Shown one piece after another: positions 24,151 through 34,308 of a stretch of 43,173 bases of DNA (its first letter is position 1; each line of letters opens with the position of its first letter). The position numbers and the translations under genes were made by a program. This stretch comes from Clostridiales bacterium (GTDB taxonomy: Bacteria > Bacillota > Clostridia > Saccharofermentanales > Saccharofermentanaceae). The stretch is from the NCBI GenBank assembly GCA_017561715.1, contig JAFZBN010000020.1:1-43173 (forward strand), written 5' to 3'. The notes below the pieces were generated by a model that saw only the letters and a list, made by a program, of their open reading frames with translations, did no database searches and was not told the DNA's origin.

Positions 24151-25041
24151 TCAGGCCTTGTGGAAGGAAAGATCGTACTGCTTCAAAACTTCCGCGAGCT
24201 TCGCCTTGCCATCTTCGCTCATATCGCAAAGCGGCATACGGCAGGAACCGATATCCCAACCGAGGATGTTCAGTGCTTCCTTGACAGGGATCGGGTTAAC
24301 GTCCGAGAACAGTGCTTTTACAAGCGGAATAATATCTGCCTGCATCTTCGCGGCACCTGCTACATCGCCATTGAGGAAAGCCATGACCATATCGTGCATC
24401 GTTTCCGGAACAACGTGAGCCGCAACGGAGATAACGCCCTTACCGCCCATGGAAAGGAGCGGAACAACAAGTCCGTCCTCACCGGAATAAAGGATGAGAT
24501 CGTCACCGCAGAGGTTTACCGTCTCCGGGATCTGATTCATGTTGCATTCCTTGACACCGATGATGTTCTCGATCTCGGAAAGTCTCTTATACGTCGCAGG
24601 AGCGATATTGAGATTCGTTCTGGACGGAACATTATATACGATGATCGGAAGATGTGTCGCCTCGGCAGTCGCCTTGAAATGACGATAGATACCTTCCTGG
24701 GATGTCTTGTTGTAATACGGTGTAACGGTCAGAAGAGCATCGGCACCGATGGCTGTTGCTTCCTTGGCGAGCTTGATACCATGAGCGGTATCGTTGCTTC
24801 CCGTACCGGCAATAACCGGAACACGGCCATCAACATATTCAACGACCGTACGGATCGTAGCAAGGTGCTCTTCATCCGGCATTGTAGCCGCTTCACCTGT
24901 GGTTGCTGCCACAAGGATCGCATCTGTCTTATGTGCTAAATGGAAGTCAATAAGAGCCTTGAGTTTTTTGGTATCCACACCTCCTTCGTTAAAGGGTGTG
25001 ATCAGCGCTACCGCGGAACCGACAAAAACGGGCTTCTTCAT
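24151..25041 (-). CDS. dapA: 4-hydroxy-tetrahydrodipicolinate synthase
   Basis: Condenses pyruvate with aspartate semialdehyde, the entry to lysine and diaminopimelate. The 296-residue TIM-barrel has ATTGEAATM (46-54), the catalytic Tyr136 in VYNVPSRTN and the Schiff-base Lys164 in GVKECN. It opens the dapA-dapB-yajC-dnaG-trmK-nif3 string and is divergent from queA with overlapping promoters. GGAGG is eight bases before the ATG. Confidence 0.97.
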   Translation of the reverse strand: MKKPVFVGSAVALITPFNEGGVDTKKLKALIDFHLAHKTDAILVAATTGEAATMPDEEHLATIRTVVEYVDGRVPVIAGTGSNDTAHGIKLAKEATAIGADALLTVTPYYNKTSQEGIYRHFKATAEATHLPIIVYNVPSRTNLNIAPATYKRLSEIENIIGVKECNMNQIPETVNLCGDDLILYSGEDGLVVPLLSMGGKGVISVAAHVVPETMHDMVMAFLNGDVAGAAKMQADIIPLVKALFSDVNPIPVKEALNILGWDIGSCRMPLCDMSEDGKAKLAEVLKQYDLSFHKA

Positions 25042-25114
25042 AACTCATGCCTCCATTTCTTTTGAGATTTCAATGGTTTTTCGGCGTTTTCGACAACACG
25101 GAAAACCTCATAAA

Positions 25115-25144
25115 ATGATACCACCTACTATACATCAACGTCAA
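25115..25144 (-). promoter_or_regulatory. Putative promoter of dapA
   Basis: On the minus strand, TTGACG (25139-25144), 18 bases, then TATCAT (25115-25120). The predicted leader is about 67 bases and contains GTTTTC/GAAAAC arms around a nine-base loop; it is too short for a lysine riboswitch. Confidence 0.55.
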
Positions 25145-25157
25145 TTGCATTTATAAT
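25129..25157 (+). promoter_or_regulatory. Putative promoter of queA-tgt, overlapping the dapA promoter
   Basis: TATACA (25129-25134), 17 bases, then TATAAT (25152-25157). The ATG at 25166 is only eight bases after the -10 box, so transcription would start within about two bases of the start codon. A weaker upstream set, TCGACA and TAAAAT (25090-25116), could give a longer leader. Confidence 0.5.
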
Positions 25158-25165
25158 ATGAGGCT

Positions 25166-27354
<2,189 letters not shown>

Positions 27355-29748
27355 TCACTCGACCATTGTCTTAACCAGCATTGTGAAATCAAGAGTCATG
27401 TTCTCAAGGTCATCCTCGTTACAGCAGGTCGCGATCACCGAATAGTATTCTCCATTCAGGTTGATGATACATGCCGTGCAATCCATGGTCTTCGTCTCAT
27501 CGTCGATCTTGGTAAGCGTATAGTCTCTTATTCTGACTTCATTGTTTGTTCTCATTGTCGGAGTCATCGAAGTATAACCGCCGAACTTATACTGCGAAGC
27601 AAGCGCCTGCTCTGTCGCCGTACATGCCGTCGCGATCGAATCCTGGGTGCCGAGCGAAATGATGAAAAGTCTGGAATCAGGATCTGTGACTTTACTCAAA
27701 GCAAGATCCAATGTCGGAATGCCATTACCGATCGTTCCTTCGGAAATATTCTGGACATCGGATGCCCTGTAAACGAATTCCGGGATGTTATCGGATTGAT
27801 AGAAAACATAATCGGTTTCTTTTTCAGACTGTTCAGACAACGTGATAATGATGTCACAAACCGAGTCAACATCAGTCTGGTCATACATTCCATACTCATC
27901 CGCAGGAATAAATCCACAGGTCATGAAAATGCCCGGGGCTTCCTTACGTTCATAAACAAGCATGGTAATATCTCTGTTCTGTCCGTCTTTATAGGCATTG
28001 CCGCTGTACTCGAATGACGTGTTTCCATTCAAAGTGTGTACATAGAAATAATCTGTCGACAAAACAAGATCGCTGTATCCGAGAACATCCTGAATATAAT
28101 ATGTCATGATCTCATCGCTCTGGGCGTTAAAGTCCGCAAGCGAATCGATGCGCATGCCGTCTAATCCATCGAGCACATCTGTATAGACCACACACGCGCC
28201 GTCAGAACGTGTAAACGAAAAGAGACCGTTATTGTTCTCAAATGTGTAATCATTTGATGCCGTGATCGAGAATTTACGAACAGTATCCGTATATACGCTG
28301 GAATCCGTTCCGACAGTAACATTCGGATCCGGGATCGCCGGTTTCGGAGTCGGCGTCGGATCATCCGTATGGCGTGTCTTTCTTGTCGTTTTCTTTGCAG
28401 TTGTTGCCGCACCGAACTCATAGTTCTGAGAGATATATACGCCAACCGCGGTACCGATACCGGCAAGCGCCACGATACCTGCGATCACATATGTTAAAGG
28501 ACGCTTCCAAATGCTCTTTTTCTGTGTTTTCGGAGCAGCGACACCATTACCAGTCTGCTCGGAAGAAGCCTGTTGAGCAGTCTTCACGGGATCCGCAAGG
28601 ATCGACGGTGAAAGCACTTTCTGAGCATTCGGGCTCTCTTCCGGTGTCTGATCCATTGCTACCGTACGGCCTTCGACCATCTGACCGTCCTGGAATGAGT
28701 TTCCTGCGGTAGGCAGAGAATCATTTGAAGAAGCCTGCGTATAGGTAGATGCCGCATAAGCTGCTGACGGAGCGTTTGATGATCCTTTTCTTCCCGTCAG
28801 AGCCTCAGAGAAAGAAGACATGTCCGGGAAACGGCCGGAAGCATTGACGGAAAGTGCTTTCATCAAGGCATCGTTTGCGTACTGAGGCATATCAACGCCG
28901 AGTTGGATCGGAGGAACGAGCGTATCTTCGTGAACACGTTCGATCGCGTCCGGCGGCATAACACCGGTAATGATCAGATACATCGTCGCGGCAAGCGCAT
29001 ATTCATCTGACCACGGGCCCTGGTTTCCATGCTTTCTGTACTGTTCTTCAGGTGCAAAACCATGCTTTAGGATGATGGACTTACTCTTCTCAGTATCCAC
29101 CGCAAGACGGGCCGCACCGAAGTCCAAAAGTCGGGTGCTTCCGTTTTTCATGACTACGATGTTGTCCGGACTGATATCACGATGCAGAAGATTATGCGCG
29201 TGCACATGCGCAAGAGAATCGATGACCGGAAGCAGCAGATAAAGCGCTTCCTGGAACGGAAGCTTTCCGCCCTTGGACTGCGCATACTTCATCAGGTCAA
29301 CGCCCTCGATGTACTCCATAACAAAATAAGCCGTGTTGTTCTCGCGGAAATAGTCCTGAACCGTTACGATGTTCGGAACATCACGGAGTTTTGCCAAAAG
29401 ACGCGCTTCATCAAGGAACTTGGTTGCGCCCGTATTGAATTTCGTTTGTTCTTCAGGCGAACTTACGGTCATGGTGTAACGGTCCGAATCACGAAGCGCG
29501 ATACCTGAAGGGAGGTACTCCTTGATCGCAACATTGATCTCCAGTGTCATATCAAAAGCAAGATACGTGACACCAAACCCACCTACGCCTAAAACACGTC
29601 CGGTCAGATATCTTCCGTTCAGGATCGTTCCGATCGGAAGTGCGACAAACGGGTGTTTTGCCTTAGACAGGTCATATCCGCAGCGCGGGCAAGCACCTGA
29701 ACCATCGTGTTCACTAAAACATCCAAAACAAAGCTTACTCGTATCCAT
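27355..29748 (-). CDS. Transmembrane Hanks-type Ser/Thr protein kinase with N-terminal zinc ribbon
   Basis: The 797-residue protein has four parts. A zinc ribbon, CFGC (7-10) and CPRCG (20-24), opens it. A kinase domain (about 44-320) has the glycine loop GVGGFG (54-59), Lys76 in AIKEYLP, HRDISPDN (189-196) with catalytic Asp191, DFG (209-211) and APEEQY. A Ser/Thr/Pro-rich linker (about 320-415) includes RTVAMDQ with Thr362. After one transmembrane helix (about 418-440) comes an extracytoplasmic region of about 350 residues. That region looks like two diverged alpha/beta domains of about 150 residues, possibly PsbP-like. There are no PASTA repeats, so it is not a PrkC orthologue. It is last in the five-gene cassette, four bases after a PPM phosphatase. 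Ligand and substrates are unknown. Confidence 0.92.
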   Translation of the reverse strand: MDTSKLCFGCFSEHDGSGACPRCGYDLSKAKHPFVALPIGTILNGRYLTGRVLGVGGFGVTYLAFDMTLEINVAIKEYLPSGIALRDSDRYTMTVSSPEEQTKFNTGATKFLDEARLLAKLRDVPNIVTVQDYFRENNTAYFVMEYIEGVDLMKYAQSKGGKLPFQEALYLLLPVIDSLAHVHAHNLLHRDISPDNIVVMKNGSTRLLDFGAARLAVDTEKSKSIILKHGFAPEEQYRKHGNQGPWSDEYALAATMYLIITGVMPPDAIERVHEDTLVPPIQLGVDMPQYANDALMKALSVNASGRFPDMSSFSEALTGRKGSSNAPSAAYAASTYTQASSNDSLPTAGNSFQDGQMVEGRTVAMDQTPEESPNAQKVLSPSILADPVKTAQQASSEQTGNGVAAPKTQKKSIWKRPLTYVIAGIVALAGIGTAVGVYISQNYEFGAATTAKKTTRKTRHTDDPTPTPKPAIPDPNVTVGTDSSVYTDTVRKFSITASNDYTFENNNGLFSFTRSDGACVVYTDVLDGLDGMRIDSLADFNAQSDEIMTYYIQDVLGYSDLVLSTDYFYVHTLNGNTSFEYSGNAYKDGQNRDITMLVYERKEAPGIFMTCGFIPADEYGMYDQTDVDSVCDIIITLSEQSEKETDYVFYQSDNIPEFVYRASDVQNISEGTIGNGIPTLDLALSKVTDPDSRLFIISLGTQDSIATACTATEQALASQYKFGGYTSMTPTMRTNNEVRIRDYTLTKIDDETKTMDCTACIINLNGEYYSVIATCCNEDDLENMTLDFTMLVKTMVE

Positions 29749-29752
29749 GCTA

Positions 29753-30460
29753 TCAACCTGCCTGTTTAATGTAAGTAACCAAAGTCAAATTGTCACCTTT
29801 GAGATGACTTCTCTGTGTAGCTCGAAGAATCATCTTCTCTGCCCAGTCCTTCGGCGTAAAGGACTTGTGAAGATCGATGAGCATTTCCGTCTCGTACACA
29901 TATTCCCAGAGACCGTCGGAACAAACGATGATTCCATCGCCTTTTGCGATATCAAAAGACTCTTCGTGAGGTACGATCTCTTCTTTCTGACCGACACAGA
30001 TCGTCATGCCTGTACGGTCTTCCTGCTCGCGGATCCCTTCATAGTCGATCTCACCACGTTCAAACGAACGGTATGTAGGTGTATCATCCACGGAGTGATG
30101 CGCAAGAACACCATTCGAAAAATGGTAGATATGCGAATCACCAACATTGGCCCATTCGCATTTTCCGTCACGAATCCGGACGGCACATATCGTAGCACCG
30201 GCACGGCGGAAATCCACGTTATCAAACTGCATTTCACGGAACTTCTTGTTCGCGGTCACACAGACGGACGCCGGCCCCTCTCCTTGGAGAAAGGCCGCCA
30301 TCGCAGTGTCTGATATGATCTTTGCCGCCTGGTCACCGCTCGGCATGCCGTTAAGACCGTCGCAAAGAACGATCAAAACCTGATCATCATGCTCAATGAC
30401 CTGTGCGCAATCGCAGTTCGGCTCATGTCCGCCGACATTTGTGTACGAATAATGATCCAT
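29753..30460 (-). CDS. Soluble PPM/PP2C-type protein phosphatase
   Basis: Metal-dependent Ser/Thr phosphatase, expected to reverse the adjacent kinase. The 235-residue protein has no membrane segment. Visible metal-site motifs are CDGLNG (33-38), VGDSHIYHF near 107, CSDGLWEYV near 180 and GDNLTLV near 222; the first is normally DGMGG, so two loop residues differ while the Asp remains. NCD (15-17) replaces the usual QxD at the N-terminus. It lies one base after the protease-FHA gene and four bases before the kinase gene, so it is the kinase's closest partner. Confidence 0.9.
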   Translation of the reverse strand: MDHYSYTNVGGHEPNCDCAQVIEHDDQVLIVLCDGLNGMPSGDQAAKIISDTAMAAFLQGEGPASVCVTANKKFREMQFDNVDFRRAGATICAVRIRDGKCEWANVGDSHIYHFSNGVLAHHSVDDTPTYRSFERGEIDYEGIREQEDRTGMTICVGQKEEIVPHEESFDIAKGDGIIVCSDGLWEYVYETEMLIDLHKSFTPKDWAEKMILRATQRSHLKGDNLTLVTYIKQAG

Positions 30461-30461
30461 T

Positions 30462-31817
30462 TTACTTTCTGTCTACCATAAATTCATTTGCTTTATCAGC
30501 AAGGGCAAATGTGGATCCCGGAGCAAGTTTTTCCGGAACGCCCTTGGTGAGCTTTCTTCCGTTGCTCAGATATGTTCCGTATGTAGAACCGTTATCTGTG
30601 AGAACAAAAGTCTTCGTTCTTACATCAAAGTAAACGGAGCAGTGATTCGAGCTGATACCCGGCGTTTCTTCCGGGAATACGAATGTACAGGAATTCTTAT
30701 CACGGCCGATCGTCATCGTGTTATCGGCGATTTCGAAAGTCTGGCCCGCGAAAATACCCTTCGTGCAAATGAGATAGGACTTCTTTCCGTCATCCTGCTC
30801 ACCTACCATGACGACCTTCTTGTTGCCGACGATGAAGAGGATAAGAAGTGCGATCGCGCAGACAGCTGCTGCGATTACGAAAATGAGCATCTTGTTTCTA
30901 GCTTCCGTTACTGCTTCTTCAGCATCGGCAAGTTCAGCATCATGCTTCTTATCAAACTTCTTCTTGGCAGCGGACATTTCACCTTCGATATCATCGAGAT
31001 AATCTTCGCTATCTACATAGTCGATGTCATATTCTTCAAGAATATCCGTTACGGAATTGGAAATGATGGCGTAGTTAACGCTGTCTGTATCATCACGGCC
31101 GAGCGTATTCATACCGATCAGGAAACCGTCCTTATCGAAAAGCGGTCCGCCGGAGTTACCGTGAGAGATAAAGGAGTCATGCTGGAATGTTGTATAGGAA
31201 ACACCTGAAGGAACTACATTCGTGTTGGAAATAACACCGGAGTTAACAGACTGGCTGGAAATATCACCGGAGAAGTTAGAGTCAACCTCTGCTGCCTTAT
31301 CCGGATAACCGATCGCTACGCACTTCTCACCTGCGGATACAGTATCCGAATCACGGATGACAACCGGCTTTCTCATGCTTACCGGCTCAGGGAGTTTCAG
31401 GATCGCCATGTCCAAAGCTTCATCGAACTCATAGAAAACGACTTCCGGAGTAACCATCTCTTCGTCTTCAAAAACAACGTTGATCGAGAATCCCATGTCC
31501 TTATGCGGCTGAACGACGTGACCGTTAGTAACGAGATACTGGACCTTTCCGTCAACATCAGAGCCTACCGCATAGGAAGAACCCCAGGCGTAAGCGGAAT
31601 TATCAGGCGCGATGCAAAGGATAAATGCTACCGACTTCTGATTCTCTTCAGTCGTAAATCCGGTGACGGCATCGTCCGCCTCAAATTTCTCGGCTTTTAC
31701 TTCATCATAGTCTTCCTTGGCATCTGACCAGTCTTTGAAATTCAGGAATGCCAGCACTCCGCACCCCGCGATGGCCAGGATCAGAAGAAACATAAAGATT
31801 CGTCTTACCCACTTCAT
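30462..31817 (-). CDS. Two-pass protein: extracytoplasmic trypsin-like protease joined to cytoplasmic FHA domain
   Basis: The 451-residue protein has a transmembrane segment at about 7-26, then a chymotrypsin-fold protease with a complete triad: His100 in TNGHVV, Asp137 in ALDMAIL and Ser222 in HGNSGGP. A charged, probably coiled-coil stretch (about 270-308) leads to a second transmembrane segment (310-331). The C-terminal FHA domain (about 346-450) has TIGRDKNS, SSNHCSV and NGSTYGTYLSNG, the phosphothreonine-binding residues. Positive charges before the first helix put the protease outside and the FHA domain inside. It has no PDZ domain, unlike HtrA. The domain arrangement suggests a protease whose activity or position is controlled by kinase signalling; that is inference. 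Confidence 0.9.
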   Translation of the reverse strand: MKWVRRIFMFLLILAIAGCGVLAFLNFKDWSDAKEDYDEVKAEKFEADDAVTGFTTEENQKSVAFILCIAPDNSAYAWGSSYAVGSDVDGKVQYLVTNGHVVQPHKDMGFSINVVFEDEEMVTPEVVFYEFDEALDMAILKLPEPVSMRKPVVIRDSDTVSAGEKCVAIGYPDKAAEVDSNFSGDISSQSVNSGVISNTNVVPSGVSYTTFQHDSFISHGNSGGPLFDKDGFLIGMNTLGRDDTDSVNYAIISNSVTDILEEYDIDYVDSEDYLDDIEGEMSAAKKKFDKKHDAELADAEEAVTEARNKMLIFVIAAAVCAIALLILFIVGNKKVVMVGEQDDGKKSYLICTKGIFAGQTFEIADNTMTIGRDKNSCTFVFPEETPGISSNHCSVYFDVRTKTFVLTDNGSTYGTYLSNGRKLTKGVPEKLAPGSTFALADKANEFMVDRK

Positions 31818-31818
31818 A

Positions 31819-32757
31819 TCAACTATTACCTCCTATTTTATGCACGGCAAATATGATCGCCGTGTAGTTATCCTGATATCTTCTACTTTTCTGAATGATC
31901 GCTTTTTCAAGAAGTTCCGCGCATTCTGAAGGATCATGCGTCATCGCTTCCCTTATTTCTTCAAAAGAAAGCGTATCACTGATACCATCGGAACACAACA
32001 AATAGACATCATTATCCATGACCTGCCATGGAACGATCGAGTAATCCGGGTTTGTATGCTTCGCGCCCATAAACTCCGTAAGCGCGGCAGCATCTGAATT
32101 AAGAAGCGCCTGATCAACGGAAACCGCACCTTCGGCTGCGCGCATCAGAAGCGTGTTTCCATACTCTTGACGGGTATTCATCGCATAGATGCGGCCGTTA
32201 CGAAGCAAAAGCAGATCGCTGTCGCCTACTGATGCGAACCACATCTTATCGTCCTTCAAATACGTGATGATAAGGGTCGTACCGCCTCTTCCCGCATAGT
32301 TCTGGAAGATCTCATTCGACAAAGCATCGAGGATCCATCCGTCCTTGAGCTTTTCGAACGAATACGGAAACTCGGCGATAATATCCGAAACAAGCTTATT
32401 CGAGATCGCCGCGCCGGAATCAAGTCCTCCCATTCCATCGCACAGCACTGCCAGAAATCCTTTGTCTTTCCACTTTGAACTGGGAGAAAACGCAAATGCA
32501 TCCTGCTGTTCTTCACGCTCACCTGTTCCCTGCACATTTCCGATCTCGATACGGAATCTGCCATTGTCCATGTACTGGGATTTCGCTGGTTTTTCAGACA
32601 CAGCCGAAGTACCTTCTGACTTTCTCTTCTTTCCCGAAACGATGAGATGAACGAGCAAAATGACAAGCAGAACGGCAAGGCAACCGATAAGGATCCATTT
32701 TACCTTGTCGAAATAGGTAATGTACGTATCAACGATTTGGTTTAGCGTCATTACCAT
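31819..32757 (-). CDS. Membrane-anchored PPM/PP2C-type protein phosphatase
   Basis: The 312-residue protein has an N-terminal transmembrane segment (about 21-40), a basic stop-transfer GKKRK, a short linker and a full PPM domain facing the cytoplasm. EQQDAF (83-88), LCDGMGG (105-111), SVGDSDLLLL, CSDGISDTL and QDNYTAII are the conserved metal-binding motifs, all intact. It overlaps the upstream FHA gene by seven bases (Met3 at 32751 is an alternative start) and ends one base before the protease-FHA gene. Together with the soluble phosphatase it gives the cassette one membrane-bound and one free phosphatase. Confidence 0.92.
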   Translation of the reverse strand: MVMTLNQIVDTYITYFDKVKWILIGCLAVLLVILLVHLIVSGKKRKSEGTSAVSEKPAKSQYMDNGRFRIEIGNVQGTGEREEQQDAFAFSPSSKWKDKGFLAVLCDGMGGLDSGAAISNKLVSDIIAEFPYSFEKLKDGWILDALSNEIFQNYAGRGGTTLIITYLKDDKMWFASVGDSDLLLLRNGRIYAMNTRQEYGNTLLMRAAEGAVSVDQALLNSDAAALTEFMGAKHTNPDYSIVPWQVMDNDVYLLCSDGISDTLSFEEIREAMTHDPSECAELLEKAIIQKSRRYQDNYTAIIFAVHKIGGNS

Positions 32758-34214
32758 GCAAATTTCTCGCTACATACAGGAATGAACAACAGTCTTGACT
32801 GACCGACGCCGATCACGTCATAAAGCTTCAGCTCTGTCTCTTCCGAAATGAAAGCACCGTTAACGGATACTTTCTTATCTGCATCACCCGGAGCGACGGC
32901 ATAACGAAGTGCATCTTTATTGTATGTAAGGATCGCGTGCGGGCTTCTGGATACGGAATTATCACGGAACAAAGCGATCTCATAATTCTTCTGACGACCG
33001 ATGATCGCTCTGGATTCCTGGAATACGTAGCTGGCACCTGTCATAGGTCCGTCGATTCCGACGAGGAAAGCTCTTGCGTGAACACGAGGAATGAAATCCA
33101 TATCAGATTCCGTCAGAGCAACGGTTGCGTTCGGATCGGCAGGCTTAGGTTCTTCAATGACCGGAGACGGAGCGTCCACCGGGATCTCCGGGATCGTCTC
33201 TTCGGACGGGAATTCCGGAACAGGATCAGAAACAGGGGTATCAAGAGCCGGCTCAGAAGCTGGAATTTCAGGAGCAGCCTCCTGCTCCACGATCTCGGGG
33301 ATCTTCTCTTCAACAGGTTGAGTTTCTACAGGAGCTACAGGAGCCTGCGGTGCTACAGGCGCACCCGGAATCGGAGCACCCGGCATCATACCCGGCATAG
33401 GTCCGCCCGGGAAAGCAAACGCAGCAAAAGCAGCAGCTTCAGCCTGACCCGGCTGAGCAGCTGTAGAAACTGCGGTTCCATCCGAAGGAATCGGGAATGT
33501 TGCGCCGACATCGTTCGGGATCGGAGTCGGGTTTTCCTTTACTCCGAGTCCTGTTACTGCATATGGTCTGTCCGGATTGGACTGATAGAACTTCTCTTCC
33601 TGAAGGATCGGCTCAGGATGCTCGGTAACTCCGAGACCCGTCACCGGAATATCAACTGCGATCTGTTCGGTAAGGATACGCTCAGGTGTCTCAGAAACTC
33701 CGTTATATGGAATACCCGCGTTCATATCAGCAGCATAAGACTGCGCTACGGGCTGAGCCGGTACTGTCGGAACAGGAGCGGCTACAGGAGCTGCGGCTAC
33801 TGGTACTTCAGGAGCAACCGGAGCAGCAGGAGCAGGTGTCTGAACCGGTGCAGCCGGAGCAGCAGGAACAGCTGCCTGAGCAGGTGCAGGTGCATATGCA
33901 GGAGCTGCCGGGGCTACAGGCGGTGCGATAGGAGTTACCGGCGGGAAATCCAACGGTGGCTCAGAGATGGCTACCGTTCTATTTACCGGTGTAAACTGTT
34001 CAACAGGCATGTCAATGGCTACAGTCTTACCTACAGATGGTGCTGTTTCAACGCCCTCTACCGCAACAGTCTTTCCACAAGACGGCGTCGGGATCTCCAT
34101 ATTCGGAGCAACCGGAGGGGTCACAGATCTGGGGGCTACGGAAACCTGGCTGCAATAAGGGCAACCGCTATAACGATTCTCATCATAAAAATGACCGCGT
34201 TCACACTGTATCAT
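32751..34214 (-). CDS. FHA-domain protein with N-terminal zinc knuckle and long Pro/Ala linker
   Basis: The 487-residue cytoplasmic protein begins with CERGHFYD (4-11) and CPYC (18-21), a likely zinc knuckle. Residues 40-90 hold three copies of a (K/R)TVA motif (Thr49, Thr64, Thr80); Thr364 in NATVAL is a fourth. A Pro/Ala-rich stretch (about 92-160) follows. GVSETPERI, GVTEHPEPI and GVKENPTPI (172-233) are three spaced repeats. A second Pro/Gly/Ala stretch and an acidic region (about 300-360) lead to the C-terminal FHA domain (about 380-480) with AIIGRQKNYEI, SVSRSPHAIL and SVNGAFI. There is no membrane segment. It is the first gene of the cassette; GAGGT is eight bases before the ATG. It probably acts as a phospho-dependent scaffold, an inference from its domains. 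Confidence 0.9.
   Translation of the reverse strand: MIQCERGHFYDENRYSGCPYCSQVSVAPRSVTPPVAPNMEIPTPSCGKTVAVEGVETAPSVGKTVAIDMPVEQFTPVNRTVAISEPPLDFPPVTPIAPPVAPAAPAYAPAPAQAAVPAAPAAPVQTPAPAAPVAPEVPVAAAPVAAPVPTVPAQPVAQSYAADMNAGIPYNGVSETPERILTEQIAVDIPVTGLGVTEHPEPILQEEKFYQSNPDRPYAVTGLGVKENPTPIPNDVGATFPIPSDGTAVSTAAQPGQAEAAAFAAFAFPGGPMPGMMPGAPIPGAPVAPQAPVAPVETQPVEEKIPEIVEQEAAPEIPASEPALDTPVSDPVPEFPSEETIPEIPVDAPSPVIEEPKPADPNATVALTESDMDFIPRVHARAFLVGIDGPMTGASYVFQESRAIIGRQKNYEIALFRDNSVSRSPHAILTYNKDALRYAVAPGDADKKVSVNGAFISEETELKLYDVIGVGQSRLLFIPVCSEKFAW
33747..33932 (-). repeat. Low-complexity Pro/Ala-coding tract
   Basis: Imperfect short repeats built on GCW-CCW-type codons encode residues about 95-155 of the FHA protein (runs such as PAAPAAPVQTPAPAAPVAP). 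On the plus strand they read as repeated CAGGAGC and CCGGAGC units. Such tracts can vary in length by slippage. Confidence 0.65.
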
Positions 34215-34245
34215 TTACACATACCTCACAAACAGATTATCTTCT

Positions 34246-34275
34246 ATTTTATCGCAATTATATGTAAAAGTACAA
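34246..34275 (-). promoter_or_regulatory. Putative promoter of the kinase-phosphatase-FHA cassette
   Basis: The 94-base gap before the FHA gene is AT-rich. On the minus strand TTGTAC (34270-34275), 18 bases, then TAAAAT (34246-34251). A perfect TATAAT (34257-34262) with TTGATG 19 bases upstream is an overlapping alternative. Either would start transcription shortly before the FHA gene, separating the cassette from trmFO and the YesL-like gene. Confidence 0.45.
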
Positions 34276-34308
34276 TTAACACATCAAAAATGAGAAACAA
34301 CTGAGCGC

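Noticed and set aside
25042..25165. preQ1 riboswitch before queA or lysine riboswitch before dapA
   Set aside because: Predicted leaders are about 2 and 67 bases; neither contains the required motifs.
33300..33960. CRISPR-like or tandem DNA repeat
   Set aside because: Repeats are irregular, in frame and explained by Pro/Ala-rich protein sequence.
27355..34214. Type VI or type VII secretion-linked kinase/phosphatase/FHA module
   Set aside because: No secretion structural genes, WXG100 proteins or ATPases of those systems are found in the window; flanks are tRNA modification and topoisomerase genes.
32937..34304. 455-codon Ser/Arg/Cys-rich open frame opposite the FHA gene
   Set aside because: Produced by the reverse complement of Pro/Ala-rich codons; no ribosome site and no domain.
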